64,000 bases of DNA from Earliella scabrosa. Taxonomy: Eukaryota; Basidiomycota; Agaricomycetes; Polyporales; Polyporaceae. Each line of letters begins with the position of its first letter. The first letter of the stretch is position 1. The stretch spans positions 1,240,001-1,304,000 of the forward strand of contig JABYQQ010000014.1 in NCBI GenBank assembly GCA_022605405.1, given 5' to 3'. A model generated the notes under the pieces. It searched no databases. It was not told where the DNA came from and saw only the letters and a list, made by a program, of their open reading frames with translations. The translations under genes and the position numbers were made by a program. This document shows, one piece after another, positions 53,687 to 64,000 of this stretch.

Positions 53687-56505
53687 ATGGCTGCGGTGAA
53701 CTCAAGCTCACGCAGTTCAACCATGTCCTCTATTGACGAGCGTCCCATGACTCCTCCTGCTGCTAGCTCAGCAGCTCATGCGGGCAGCTCCGAAATGTCG
53801 ACAGACGTGAGCTATGGTGCGTCTTGGAACATTGAACTTTCCCCCATCAAACGACCTTGCTTTCCGCCAGCATCTGACCGCAAAACCATAGCAGCGTACC
53901 CCGAGGCGACCGACGACACCGTCGATCCGAACTTCCTCACCAACCACCTTCGCGCCCCCCCGCCGTATGTCACACCTGGTGGCGTTAGCGTATACTGGCA
54001 CCAGGTCTCCCAAGCCGGAACTCACGAGAAAAAGATGTACAAGCCTGCCGCTACGGGCTTGATGCGCTTGAGCGAAGCTCTGTATGGTGAGTTCACACCC
54101 ATTTCTTCGTCTATTATCCATATTGATGGTATCCCAGCTGTCGTTCCGGAGAGTCAGAAGGGTGTACTACGCAAGCGTCATGGCGTGAGGCCGGGCAAAC
54201 CGGATCATCTGGTCTTCATAGACCACCACTCCAGCCCACCTACCCACTTCCCCGATGACACCCTGTGTTCCGTCAAGGACTGCCCCGACCTCATTGCTGT
54301 CTATCATCCGGAGGACTTTACTCAAACAGATGGCGTGTATAGTCGTGTTCCATACCATCGCGTCGAAGGCATCGTCGAGGCGAAACCCAAGCACAAGGGC
54401 GGCGGCCGTGCTCAGGCAGCCAGTTATGCTTATCGTCACCAGCAGGCTCGTCCGGATCATCCCATGGTCTACTGCCTTGTCATTAAGCCTGAGGGCTATC
54501 AAGTGATCCTGTCCTCGCCAAACGGCATCGTCGCCTCGCCTATGACCCCATGGTTGGACGACAGGCTTCTCGTGGCGTACATCTACTCCCACTACTATCC
54601 TCCTCGCGATCATTTTCTTGTCAATGAAACGATCACGTGGAGCCCTGGTCCAAGACCTGAGGACGTTCCCTTTTGGTCAATCAGGTTTGTTGGGAGAGAC
54701 TACACCCGAGGCACCTTTCTCTTCATCGGCGAGCCATGGGGACGGCGCACAACCGTGCTACTAGAGTTCGACAAGAACGGCAACGCCATCGTCATCAAGG
54801 AGACCTACCGTCACTTCAAGCGGCGCTTCAAGGAGGAAGACATACTGCGACACATTCACGGCGATGGTGATGTCCCTGGAGTTGTGCGCTTGTTCGATGC
54901 AGAACGCGTCAAGACGGACAACAAGATCCTCCAATGTGGCAGCAAGGGCGTGGGTACCTTGAGGGTCAAGCATCGTCTTGCTCTGTGCGACTACGGGGAT
55001 CGCTTGTCGGAAGCCAGATCTGTCAACGACCTCCTTGAGGCCATTTACGATGCCCTTGAAGGTGAGTTTCACTATGTTACCTCCGATATAGCGCAAGGTT
55101 AACATAAGTCATCCAGTACATCGTACTCTTTTGACACGACGCCAGGTCCTCCATCGGGACATGAGCATCTTCAATATCCTCATGTACCCGCGACGTGCGC
55201 AGCTGGATGGCAGGAAAGTCATGGAGGATGCTCCGCCCCTGGTCCGGGATGTACTTGACGGCAAGACGAGGTGAGCAACCCGTCCTGTGACAATCCACAA
55301 TCTTTCGTACTCATACTCCTGCAGACCCCTTGAGGAACGTATGTCGACCTCGTTGATCATCGACACGGACAATTCAGCGCTTCTGAAAGATCAATCTCCT
55401 GCCAACAAGGAGGAATTGATGCATCGCACGGTGAGTACCCACCTATCGGTGTGTGTGTAGCAGTCTAATGTCTGTCTCCAAGGGCACCCCTATGTACATC
55501 GCGTGAAGCGTGTGCATTGGCCAAGTCTTAGATTTCGAGTACTGCTTCACAGGCCGTCAGATGCCCACGTTGCAGGGTGATGCGCTGGAGCATTACCTGA
55601 AGGTTCACGGGCAAGAACGATACGAGCGTTACAATGACAGAAGCGACACGACCTTTCACCGTGGCCGGCCTATTAAGCGGGAACCTCACAAGAGTAAATA
55701 TCCTGCCTTCTGTCATCGTCCCGAACACGATGTCGAATCCGTAGCTTGGACCCTTCTTTCTGCCATCCTTCGCGCTCAGCCCCAGGACTCTCCTCGTGAG
55801 GCATTCGCGTCAACCGACGTGGATCACATCTGGCAGATTCTTCACGCTCACAAGATTCCGGACAAACCCGCCCGTCTTAGCGAGCAACGCCACATCATCC
55901 TGATGATGAGCGAGGCGGGCTGGGAGGAACTCTTCTTCCCCGAGATGAAAGACATCGCTCTCCTCATGTACGAGATCTTCAAACAGGTCTCTTGCGAGTA
56001 TGCGGTCTGGGAGTGGGAGGACGAGATGCAGGTCGATCATCTTCACGAGGCCGTTCAACGCCTGATTCTCCAGTATTTGGTCGACCATCGCGATCAGCCC
56101 ATCCCCTTGGATCCTGAGCACCCGCGACCCACCAGACTTCCTGAAGACTGGAACGAGAAGAAGGCCAAAGAAGCAATCGCCGCCGCGGAGAAGAGGGCAG
56201 CGTCTGAGAACTCTCCCAACACGACTCGTGGCAGTCGCAACCTGCGCCCGGGCGGCGCTTCCACTATCGACAACATCAAAGCCAAGGCAGCGTTGGCTGG
56301 GAAGGGGCCGATTGTGGCAGGTCCGCTGATGAACTCGAAGAACACCAGGGAACGCAACTCAAGCACGGACTACCCGAAGCTCGTCGTCGTCGATCAGAAG
56401 CGCAAGACTGGCAGTCAGGGCGGGCGCAGCAGCAAGCGTCGCAAGGGTCCGTCTGGTTCGGCTGTCTCCACTCGAGAGGAGGAAGGCGACGAAAGCGATG
56501 CGTAA
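53687..56505 (+). pseudogene. FunK1 fungal protein kinase with in-frame stop
   Basis: The frame from 53687 runs through RPCFPPASDRKTIAAYPEAT to an N-terminal FunK1 region (HRVEGIVEAKPKHKGGGRAQ, FVGRDYTRGTFLFIGEP). The kinase lobe follows: FKRRFKEEDILRHIHGDGDV, then after an intron RRQVLHRDMSIFNILMYP (catalytic HRD), and SLIIDTDNSALL in the DFG position. The next exon reads HRTGTPMYIA, then TGA (55504-55506), then SVCIGQVLDFEYCFTGRQM with no shift. A homologue would have Arg here, so one CGA-to-TGA change explains it, and no intron choice I tried removes it. The rest, FCHRPEHDVESVAWTLLSAI to the basic tail KRKTGSQGGRSSKRRK, is intact. FunK1 kinases are an expanded mushroom family of largely unknown role. 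The early break suggests a recent pseudogene or a sequence error. Confidence 0.8.
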
Positions 56506-57237
56506 GGAGATGCTTGGTTGCGGTTCCCCTACTACCCATTACTGCGTCTGATTCTTCTCCCTATCCGTCTGTATTGATGTCAACTATGTAATCATTTGTC
56601 TTTTGTGCTGCTTACATTGCTCCTACTGTCCGTTGTATTGGATTACTCACTATATGCCGTGTCGTTATCATGCATCCGACCGGAAATTAATCACAGTAGA
56701 CGACGATGAGGGCGAAGGTGCGTGAGACTTCCTTTTTTGGCGACGTGTACTAACCTACTTGTCGTATAGTAGCTTTCTTTCTGTTAACGTCTCAATGCGA
56801 CGGAGCTAGCACCGAGTGTTATTCCGCACCGCTTTGTTCGTTCTGCAGAACCAAGACGAAGCAGGCGCGTTGTGTCCCCTGAGATGGTAAATATCTGTCA
56901 GCAGCCTCTCCTCGGATGGAATAGCGATCGGGAATTGAACAGTTCCCGCCCGGATGTTGTCAAAGACAAGTGTATGCGCGGCTGGCTATTTATGGTGTCA
57001 AGCCCAAGATCGCACACCGTTTCCCTCTCATCGCCTAATAAATGGTGCGGCGGGATGCTGAACCAGTGACGGAATATTGGTCACCCAGATGTCACGGTGG
57101 GAGCGTCATGGCCTGTCTCGGAGTAGCCCATGCGAGGTATAAGTACTCTGTCATCTCGCTCGAGGTTTTGCGTACTCACCACCTGTCCCACAGCTTCCAC
57201 AGCTCCTTATCTCACCTTCCAACTCCCTCAAACCACG
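56506..57237. promoter_or_regulatory. Upstream region of the aldo-keto reductase with TATA box
   Basis: About 730 bp with no gene. TATAAG at 57138-57143 lies 100 bp before ATG 57238 and is the likely core promoter. A pyrimidine-rich leader (CTTATCTCACCTTCCAACTC) precedes the start. Confidence 0.45.
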
Positions 57238-58774
57238 ATGTCCAACGCCTGGTCACCCGCGCCGCCCCCGCCGACTAAACTCGGCTATTACCGCCAGCTC
57301 TCGCCTCTCGCTGGCGTTCACGTCTCGCCGCTCTGCTTGGGGGCGATGAGCATCGGCGACAAGTGGGAGCAGTTCGGCATGGGCGCGATGAACAAGGAGT
57401 TGAGCTTTAAACTTCTTGATGCGTTCTACGAGGCCGGCGGGAACTTTATCGACACCACGAACAATTATCAGGATGAGTCGTCGGAGGAATTTATCGGCGA
57501 GTGGATGGAATCCCGTCGTAACCGCAACCAGATGGTCATCGCTACCAAGGTATGTTCACTTGCGGCGTTGAAGTGGTGATAGACCGCTGATATTCGATGA
57601 TAGTACACAACCCACTACAAGCGTGGGGCGGACGAGATTAACCAGAAGGTTCACTACACCGGGAACAACGTGAAGTCTATGCACATCTCCGTCGAGGACT
57701 CGCTGAAGAAGCTGCGCACCAACTACATTGACATTCTATATGTGCACTGGGTGAGTACCTCCGTAAGCCTCGTATGATGAGCATCCCACTCATGTCTATA
57801 CGCAGTGGGACTGGGATACCTCCATGGAGGAGGTCATGAACGGTCTCCACCACCTCGTCGCGAGCGGGAAGGTCCTGTACCTCGTGAGCTCTATACACCG
57901 TTCGTCATACTCTTCAGGATCACTGACTCCCTATGGCAGGGCATCTCGGATACTCCTGCTTGGATTGTGTCCAAGGCCAACCAGTACGCGCGGTTGACTG
58001 GCAAGACCCCGTTCGTGATCTACCAGGGCGCATGGAATATCATGCAGCGGGACTTTGAGAGGGAGATCATCCCGATGGCGTGGTCGGAAGGTATGGGAAC
58101 GTGTGAGGAAGTAGGTACAGCGGGCTAACGGACTGCATGATAGGACTGGCTCTCGCGCCATGGAATGTTCTGGCAAGCGGTCATCTGCGAACTGACGCAG
58201 AGGAAGAGGAGCGTCGTAAGACGGGTGAGAACGGTAGGTCTACCTCCAGCTATTCGAGACAACAATTGCTCAATATCGTTCACAAGGCCGTATGATGTTT
58301 GGCTCAGGTTGGGAGAGGACGGAAGAGGAGCGCAAGGTGTGCAAGGCGTTGGAGGAGGTCGCGAAACAAGTTGGTGTCACGAGCATCCAAGCGGGTGAGT
58401 GTATCCTCAATTCTTGAAGCGGCCGTACTGATGCCTGCTGCGACGACAGTTGCTATCGCGTATGTCATGCATAAAACGACGCATGTGTTCCCCATCATAG
58501 GGGGGCGGAAGATTGAGCATCTGCACGCGAACATTGCGGCATTGGACATTACGCTCTCGGCTGAGCAGGTCAAGTTCCTTGAGGACGCACTCCCATTCAA
58601 CCCTGGTTTCCCGATGTCGTTTGTTGTGAGTACCTTCGAGTACATCCACGACGTGTCATGTATATCTGACTGTCTCATTTGTGCTAGGGGGACGGCACTG
58701 ACTACATCTGGCTCATGAGGAATGCGGCGAACTTTGTGCGGTGGCCTCGCCCGCAGCCTATTCGACCTGAATAG
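57238..58774 (+). CDS. Aldo-keto reductase, aryl-alcohol dehydrogenase (AAD) type
   Basis: The start is [20 protein letters not shown] at 57238. The order of blocks is typical of AAD proteins: [40 protein letters not shown] (catalytic Asp and Tyr), [20 protein letters not shown] (Lys), [20 protein letters not shown] (His), [60 protein letters not shown], a short 20-nt exon giving GRMMFGSG, then [40 protein letters not shown] and the end [14 protein letters not shown]. All four catalytic residues are present. The family reduces aryl aldehydes with NADPH in the cytosol, which matters for lignin-derived compounds in wood-decay fungi. The substrate is inferred from family. Eight or so introns. 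Confidence 0.92.
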
Positions 58775-58956
58775 TGGTTGTCTTATCCCAAATCTCGCGC
58801 TTTGTCTCGAGTTATCGTTTACAATGCAATTTCTCACAATACTTCTATCTGCCTAGTCGTCTACATAGCTGGTATGAGGGAGCGCTGTTTCTGACCAGGT
58901 ACGGTTATGAGACAGAGTAGGTAGGTCGGACAGAAGTACAGCTCCGGGATGAGTTG

Positions 58957-59275
58957 TCAGGACATCCGCCGGCAGGATCGACGACGAGATATTCGAGCAC
59001 GCGATGCAGACGTGCCCAGAGCTCGCAGAGAACGAGTACGATACGAGAAGGTGGTTAAGCTCGACGACTGGATGACTCAGAGCGACCAGGGCAAGAAGCG
59101 CTGGTGGGTTTTCCATCCAGCAGTGCGTGTTTCTTCCGAATTCCTCTGCCTGAGCCTACCGCGGTTGCCCCGCCGTACGAATTGACACGCGCCATTCGTG
59201 CAAGTACGCAAAGGTCAAGGGTTACGACTTTGGCTCCGAGTCCCTCTTCTGGACCATCAGCAAAAGGTACCACAT
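58957..59275 (+). pseudogene. PBDC1-like gene remnant
   Basis: One frame gives AGRIDDEIFEHAMQTCPELA and ENEY. Two bases later a second frame gives YEKVVKLDDWMTQSDQGKKR W. After a gap a third piece reads KYAKVKGYDFGSES. These match, in order, the DDEIFEH...PELAE, KLD-W-KS-GK-RW and YEKK-KDYNFGS blocks of the small conserved protein PBDC1 (yeast Ypl225w, a chaperone for translation factor eEF1A). The upstream third of the family is absent and the frame breaks by two bases at about 59038, so this looks like a degenerate partial copy. Recognition is from memory of the family pattern and is tentative. Confidence 0.45.
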
Positions 59276-59319
59276 ATTCGGAATGCCACCCATACTCACC
59301 GCCGTCAGACGACGCCGCC

Positions 59320-59510
59320 CGTTTCGCGGCAATGCACCGCCGAGCCCTGGAATGGTTAGCCCTTGTTGGCAAGGGTCACGATGCCATACCGAGCTCGGCG
59401 GTGCATCGTCGTCCATCGCAAACTGCGGGAGTGCACCGCCACACTTTCGCAATGCATGGCGGAGCGCCGCCGCGCTTCGCAAACCTTGGCGATGCATTCG
59501 CAGCATTCTG
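59320..59510. repeat. Cluster of inverted TGCACCGCC/GGCGGTGCA repeats
   Basis: Five related copies of a CAATGCACCGCC-like word lie within 190 bp in alternating orientation: GCAATGCACCGCCGAGC (about 59330), GCTCGGCGGTGCATCG (about 59392), GTGCACCGCC (about 59433), GCAATGCATGGCGGAGC (about 59450) and GCGATGCATTCGC (about 59490). The first two form a 13-bp perfect inverted pair. The cluster overlaps the end of the PBDC1-like remnant. Confidence 0.6.
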
Positions 59511-59599
59511 GAGGAACTCTCAGGGTTACATACAACTTGGTCCACACTGTGGACACACATATGTGAATATAGTAAACACGGCGAGTTTCAATTGATTCG

Positions 59600-60900
59600 G
59601 ACTATAATACAATACATAATTCACAAACGCATTCGAGAGTCGTCCGGTGCCACCCGACGAGCACCGAGATAGCACCGCAAAGCAAAAGCCATGAGAGCGC
59701 GACGCCGTTGTCCACAGGTGACCTGGAGAGCCAGCAACAGAGCTGAACGAGAACAAGCCGCCAAGAATCCAAGCGTCGTCAGAGGGTGGCAAGGACATCG
59801 GAGACGAGCAGGTCCGCTGCGAGCCCAGAGTAGCCATCTCGACCGGCTCCGATGACGGCAACGACGCAGAGAGACCCTCCGAGTCATAGGCTGGTCCGCA
59901 GCGGAGAGAGTGGGAGTCACTTCGCGCCCACATCGTCAGCGTTGTCGAGGAGAACAAGCATGGTGCAAAACATACGGGATCAATTTGCGCCGCTTGCGGC
60001 CTACCGCACTCGCGTGCAAGTTCCGCAATCGGCCTATGCCCGAGTGGTATCTCTGTCAGGACACGGTCACCAAAGACTTCCCTGTAGAGCGTCAGCATGC
60101 AGGTGTTCACGCGGAAGGAAAGGGTCTCCACATACGGGTTACACGTCAAGAGATGGAACAAGTCAGTGCTCCTGGACTTGCCAGCCTGGTGCTTGAGACG
60201 ACAACTACTTAGTCGTGTGAGTAGAGACCCGGGAGGCGGCAACGAGCTTACATATTTGGCGAGCACCGCCAACCTGCTTGTTGTCCAGGAAGGCGATGGC
60301 CTTGCGCAGGGGCCAGGGCAGGGACTAGATCGAGGAGCACCTCGTATTGTGCGAGGAGCTCACGAGTGCGAGTGCAGGCGCGGGTGCTACACCGGTGGAT
60401 GAGGTCAATATGTGTACGGCAATGTGCTTACCTTGACCTTGACTTTCTCCAAGCTGTTCTCGTCCTCGTCGTTTCCGTTGTCCCCGTCTTCAGCATTGCT
60501 CTCGTCCTCGCCTGAGCTCGGGTCTGAGTCACTTGAGGGTCCCTGTTGGGCCGGATGGCAAGCTCGCGCATCAGTGCTTCAAGCGGTTCCAGGCAAGGGT
60601 GGAGCATACGAGGTAGGAGTTGGACTTCGTCATGATATTGCTGACGGAGTCCGAGACGCCGACGGACAGAGAGGTCAGTAAGCGACTGAGTATATGCGCA
60701 TATACTCACCTTGGAGTTGCGGGGCTCCTCCCAGCGCGCTTAGACCGCGGGTTTGGTGTATGGGACGCTATATGCGGAGTGCTCACTTGCAGTCAATGCG
60801 TCCGGGTGTGGACAATGAAGAGCCTCCCTCGGCGGCAGCAGTGATGCGACAGAGACAGGCTGGGGGGGATCCGTTTTTACGGCGAGTCTGCAAAAAGATC
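59600..60900 (-). CDS. Poorly resolved multi-exon gene with acidic region
   Basis: Minus-strand pieces look coding but could not be joined with certainty. About 60887-60790 gives LAVKTDPPQPVSVASLLPPR, then (after a short intron) SHTPNPRSKRAGRSPATPR. About 60640-60430 gives KSNSYL joined to GPSSDSDPSSGEDESNAEDG and DNGNDEDENSLEKVKVK. About 60350-60260 gives RELLAQYEVLLDLVPALA and AIAFLDNKQVGGARQI. About 60170-59960 gives KHQAGKSRSTDLFHLLT and REVFGDRVLTEIPLGHRPI. An acidic stretch followed by a helical Leu-rich part resembles mushroom proteins of the DUF6698 kind, but I cannot confirm it. Neither start nor end is fixed, and the gene may be damaged. Confidence 0.3.
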
Positions 60901-61619
60901 AGAGCTACTTCCAGTTGAGACAGCTGTTGATGAGGAGGGGGAGGTAGGAATGCCGAGACTGGCCGACACCGTGACACTCTCAACGTACGTGGGACAGCGA
61001 CGGGTGCAACGAGCTGTGTGGGCGGTTGTTCTCACTGTTTGCCTGTCTCCTCGTTCTTAATAGCGAGCCTGGAGCATGCAGTGAGAGTCGTGGGCGAGGA
61101 GTCGGACTCGTAAAGGGGATGAGCTGAAGCCGAGAGGAGATGGTGGAGGAACGAAGTCAAGAGGCTCTGACGCAGCGCGCGACGAGTTAAGCATGGTGGT
61201 CATGTGATCGCGCTGAAGCGCCCACAAGACCTTTTGCGGCAGTACCTGAGCACGCCGTGTCTACCTTCTACGATGTCACCACTTCCATGCTCAGCAACTG
61301 TCCACCCTACAGCAACTCCCTCGGACCCAACGCACAATCTAAGGCTACACACGACCAATCCAAGTCCGTCGTCGTCGACACTTTTTGCTCACAGCAGGCC
61401 TAGCTCGCCGAATGCAGCTTGCACTATCCGAATGTGTTGCTACCTTACTCGTGTATTTCGCATAACTTCGTAGCGCCGCTCTGGAGCGGCAACCCCCGCT
61501 ACCATCTAAGGCGGAGTACGCATGCTCCCACGACCTCTCCGGTTCACCTGCCAATCCACAGTTTGGAACCTTTGCCCTCCTGTAGGCTCGCATGCCATCG
61601 AACACGCCGGTCTCATCAT
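60901..61619. other. Intergenic region, nothing recognised
   Basis: About 720 bp between two poorly characterised minus-strand genes. Short frames only. Confidence 0.3.
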
Positions 61620-62672
61620 TCAGACATTAACGGAGAAGGCATACAAGCGCGTGATAGAGCGGAATCGGATCTCCGTGGACCATCGCCTGAGTACAGGAGC
61701 AAAGGGATCCTCCCCCACCCGGACAACGTAACACTCTACAGCGACAATGTCTCCTGCCACCAGGCACGATGCGGGAATCCGGATCGGGTCGCTACCGTCG
61801 CTGACAGATGCAGAGGAGACATCCGCAAATGCCTGTAGAGGGTGAGCGTGTTCAACATGACAACCACCTTTGGCGAATGTGCAGGAAGGCATACTGTATT
61901 GCATCGATCCGGAGGCGGGTAATGCCGAGCATGGAGAACAGTGCGAGAGAGACCTGGTTAAAGTTGAATGGAGAAATCAGATGTGTTCATTTTAACAGAC
62001 TTACCGGGGTCGCGGTCGCCCATCTTGTGTATCTTCCGCAACGCCAAGCGGTCTACCTCTCGCAGTAGGTGTATGTCTATTGAAGCATGAAGATCGCTGT
62101 ATGGCAGTCCGACAGGGAAGGAGTGCTCCTGAAGCGCTCCGACGACCTGTAGGATACAAACATCGTTTTCGACGCACAGCACGGACCGACGAGTGCCAGC
62201 CCCCCACGCAGCGGAGGCAGGGAGATGTGCGAGCGAACGCTGTGATGCAGAATTTAGGTCTAACAACTGCTGCAAATGTCTGACGAAGCTCGTCAGTGTG
62301 GTGTGCATATGTTGTACATAACTTACGTACTTCAAATCCAGTGCCATATTCCTAACGGCAGAACGGTACCCTGGCCAAGGTGGAAACCTGATTGTTGTCA
62401 AAGGTTTCGCCGTCGTGGTGGCTGCAGGCGACGATCCGGAGCTACGCACACGCGGTCGCAGTCGATACCGGCGAATGTCTGCATCTGAAGAGCTAAGCAG
62501 AGCCAGTTAGAGGTCCGCGTGGCACGAGAGAGAAGGAGACATACCTGAGTACATCATCTGACTCGAGTGGATCAGACCGAGGGTAGCGTTCAGGAAAGAC
62601 ATTCTCCAAGAAGTTGCGATCTTTAGTGGGCTTGTTCATGATGTCGTCCAGAAAGTGGGGAGCAGCAGGCAT
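61620..62672 (-). CDS. Uncharacterised protein of a mushroom-type family
   Basis: ATG 62672 opens MPAAPHFLDDIMNKPTKDRN and FLENVFPERYPRSDPLESDD. The first exon ends at 62545. Exon 62492-62388 gives SSSDADIRRYRLRPRVRSSG. Then IRNMALDLK leads over an intron to KHLQQLLDLNSASQRSLAHL, VLCVENDVCILQVVGALQEH and DRLALRKIHKMGDRDPGL. The last visible part, IRIPASCLVAGDIVAVECYV VR, is a pattern I recall from hypothetical proteins common in mushroom genomes. The frame ends at 61620. I count five or so introns, those named being in phase and the last ones approximate. The function is unknown and no domain name can be given. No signal peptide or membrane helix was seen. Confidence 0.5.
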
Positions 62673-62823
62673 TGTCTCATGAGGAAGTTATAGTATTGCT
62701 AGTAGCGCGGATGTGTCATACAATGACAACAGCAGTAGCGTTTTGAATCCGACCGATGACCATAACCGTGTGTGGAACGTGACGTAGACTGTGTGGAGCA
62801 GCCAGAGATCACCAACGGCATCC

Positions 62824-62831
62824 TATATAAG
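62824..62831 (+). promoter_or_regulatory. TATA-like sequence
   Basis: TATATAAG on the plus strand, 46-65 bp before plus-strand ATGs at 62870 and 62889. It hints at a plus-strand gene, in conflict with the protein-like minus-strand exons described for the same region. Confidence 0.3.
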
Positions 62832-62896
62832 TGCGTTCTCCTTGACGCATCCGCTTCCCACCATACTCCATGCACCGCATGAGCCGAAGTGCATCA

Positions 62897-63973
62897 TCAA
62901 GACGCTTTGTCCATGACACCGGCGTTCTCGAGAATGCACGCGACACAGCAGAACGGCGAGCCGTTCCCCGCGCACTGTGTAGTGACGCCGAGGAACAAGC
63001 CGATGGGCAGCCGTTCGGTGCTGAGCGTGCCCGGGATCCTCGAGGGGCCTCTCGCCGCCCCGCCGTCCAGCGCATCCAGCCCGCCTCCCCGCCATCTCGA
63101 CGCCCACGCTTCCAGATCCAAAGCTGCTCGCCCTTGTCGTGCCTGTGCACGTACACGGTGTTCCGCGTCGTGGGCGGCGTGTTGGAGGATCCGGGGACAG
63201 GCACTGGCCTTCGTGTCCTGTGTCATCGGCAGGTACGGTCGAGTCTCGTCGGGGTCCTGCGTCGTGACCGAAGCAGGGCATGCTCGAGCGCCGCTCAGCC
63301 TTGACGTCTGCTGCCAGCGTCCGCCCCCTCGAAACGCGTTCTTCTGTGACCAGAGGATTGGAAGAGGGTCCCGTGAAGAATGGGAGCGAGGGATCGAAGG
63401 TGTCTGTGAATCGTTCCCTTGGATCTTCGAAGCGTCCTGTGCCGACGCAAAAGGAGTTGTGGGCACGCGGTTTCCGACGCTGACCTCCCGGACGTTGATG
63501 TCAGTAAGGAACGTGGGCCGCTTTCACCGCCTCGACGTTCTCCTCCCCCAGCTTCATCTCCCGCGTCACGCTCGGCATCTCCTTCTCCCTCAGCGACGTC
63601 TTTGGCTTCAGGCAGATTGCGTTCCGCTTCGCATACAGCTTCCCGTCCGGGAGGCCGTCGGACGTCGTGACCGCTCAGCTCGCTCGTCGCCTCGCATGAC
63701 TGAGGACGGGCGCGAGAGGTAGTCATGGAGGACGGGGAGGTCTTTGCGCGGGCGGTAGGCGGGTCGTTGTCGATCACGAGCTCGAACACGGAGGGCGGAC
63801 CCGAGGAAGGCAGAAGGTATGTCTGGATACAAATCGCGGCTGGCAGGGACCTGCGTACGTTTCGCCAGAGAGAGCGCGGGTAGTGGCTTTCTCCCTCTCC
63901 GGATGGCAAGTGGAATGTCGGTGGGCGGCGGCTCGATCGAGACGTGAAGGGCCGCAGTCGAATTCGACACCAT
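62897..63973 (-). CDS. Poorly resolved gene at the right end
   Basis: The best minus-strand start is ATG 63973 (MVSNSTAALHVSIEPPPTDI), continuing to PLPALSLAKR at a likely donor (GTACGC). Further pieces are SGPPSVFELVIDNDPPTARA (about 63800), TSDGLPDGKLYAKRNAICLK and PKTSLREKEMPSVTREMKLG (about 63660-63510), and NTVYVHRHDKGEQLWIW (about 63165-63110). A frame ending at 62897 closes with CILENAGVMDKAS. I recognise no family. Frames on the plus strand are also long here, so even the strand is not certain. Confidence 0.3.
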
Positions 63974-64000
63974 GATCGTCGGGATGAGGGGGTTAGGGCC

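Noticed and set aside
55495..55540. A 29-nt intron (GTGAAG to CTTAG) to remove the FunK1 stop
   Set aside because: Too short for introns here and it shifts the frame, which then stops soon after.
1..64000. CRISPR arrays, operons and ribosome binding sites
   Set aside because: The window is eukaryotic: intron-rich genes with fungal signals; no regularly spaced repeats were seen.

Overview
The window looks like nuclear DNA of a mushroom-forming basidiomycete (Agaricomycetes, perhaps Polyporales; the order is only an impression). Genes are GC-rich and packed on both strands. Most are split by 50-70 bp GT-AG introns with CTRAY-type branch sites. Several belong to families expanded in these fungi: DUF4470 proteins, HET, FunK1 kinase, F-box/LRR, thaumatin-like, aryl-alcohol-type aldo-keto reductase, and a TAP-like alpha/beta hydrolase. 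I found no rRNA, CRISPR or convincing tRNA.

Layout: 1-7 kb holds two tandem, diverged minus-strand TPR-DUF4470 genes. The downstream copy carries two small inverted-repeat elements with related ends. One sits in a coding exon and the other in the last intron. 8.9-13.6 kb has a HET-domain gene and a short-chain dehydrogenase, both minus. 15.4-16.6 kb has a secreted thaumatin-like protein with nine exons. 17.7-20.7 kb has a seven-helix membrane protein with a very long disordered tail. 22.2-25.2 kb has an unknown gene and the mitochondrial t6A-cyclising enzyme TCD. 25.6-29.1 kb has an F-box/LRR-type gene and retromer VPS26. 30.4-35.5 kb has a zinc-finger protein and a large MYND protein with a DUF4470-type N-terminus. 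36.3-41.8 kb has a secreted-type hydrolase and a DUF7587-like protein. 42.5-43.3 kb is a Tourist/Harbinger-like MITE. 45.8-46.5 kb has a small LFDGP-repeat protein. 47.9-52.2 kb has the head-to-head housekeeping pair SOF1 (ribosome biogenesis) and RTF1 (Paf1 complex). 53.7-56.5 kb has a FunK1 kinase broken by one stop codon. 57.2-58.8 kb has an aldo-keto reductase. From 58.9 kb to the end the sequence is gene-poor or degenerate: a PBDC1-like remnant, a cluster of inverted repeats and several poorly resolved minus-strand genes.

The genes do not form one pathway. Conserved housekeeping genes (TCD, VPS26, SOF1, RTF1) alternate with fast-evolving accessory families and small transposons. The most notable signal is the pair of related inverted-repeat elements in one DUF4470 gene. 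Each has a 2-bp target duplication, and each brings splice-like signals into the transcript.

Gene models were spliced by eye. Where exon phases were summed (VPS26, TCD, thaumatin, MYND/DUF4470, 7TM, zinc finger, DUF7587-like, LFDGP protein, 22.2 kb gene) the frames close exactly. For the others, inner exon borders are approximate.
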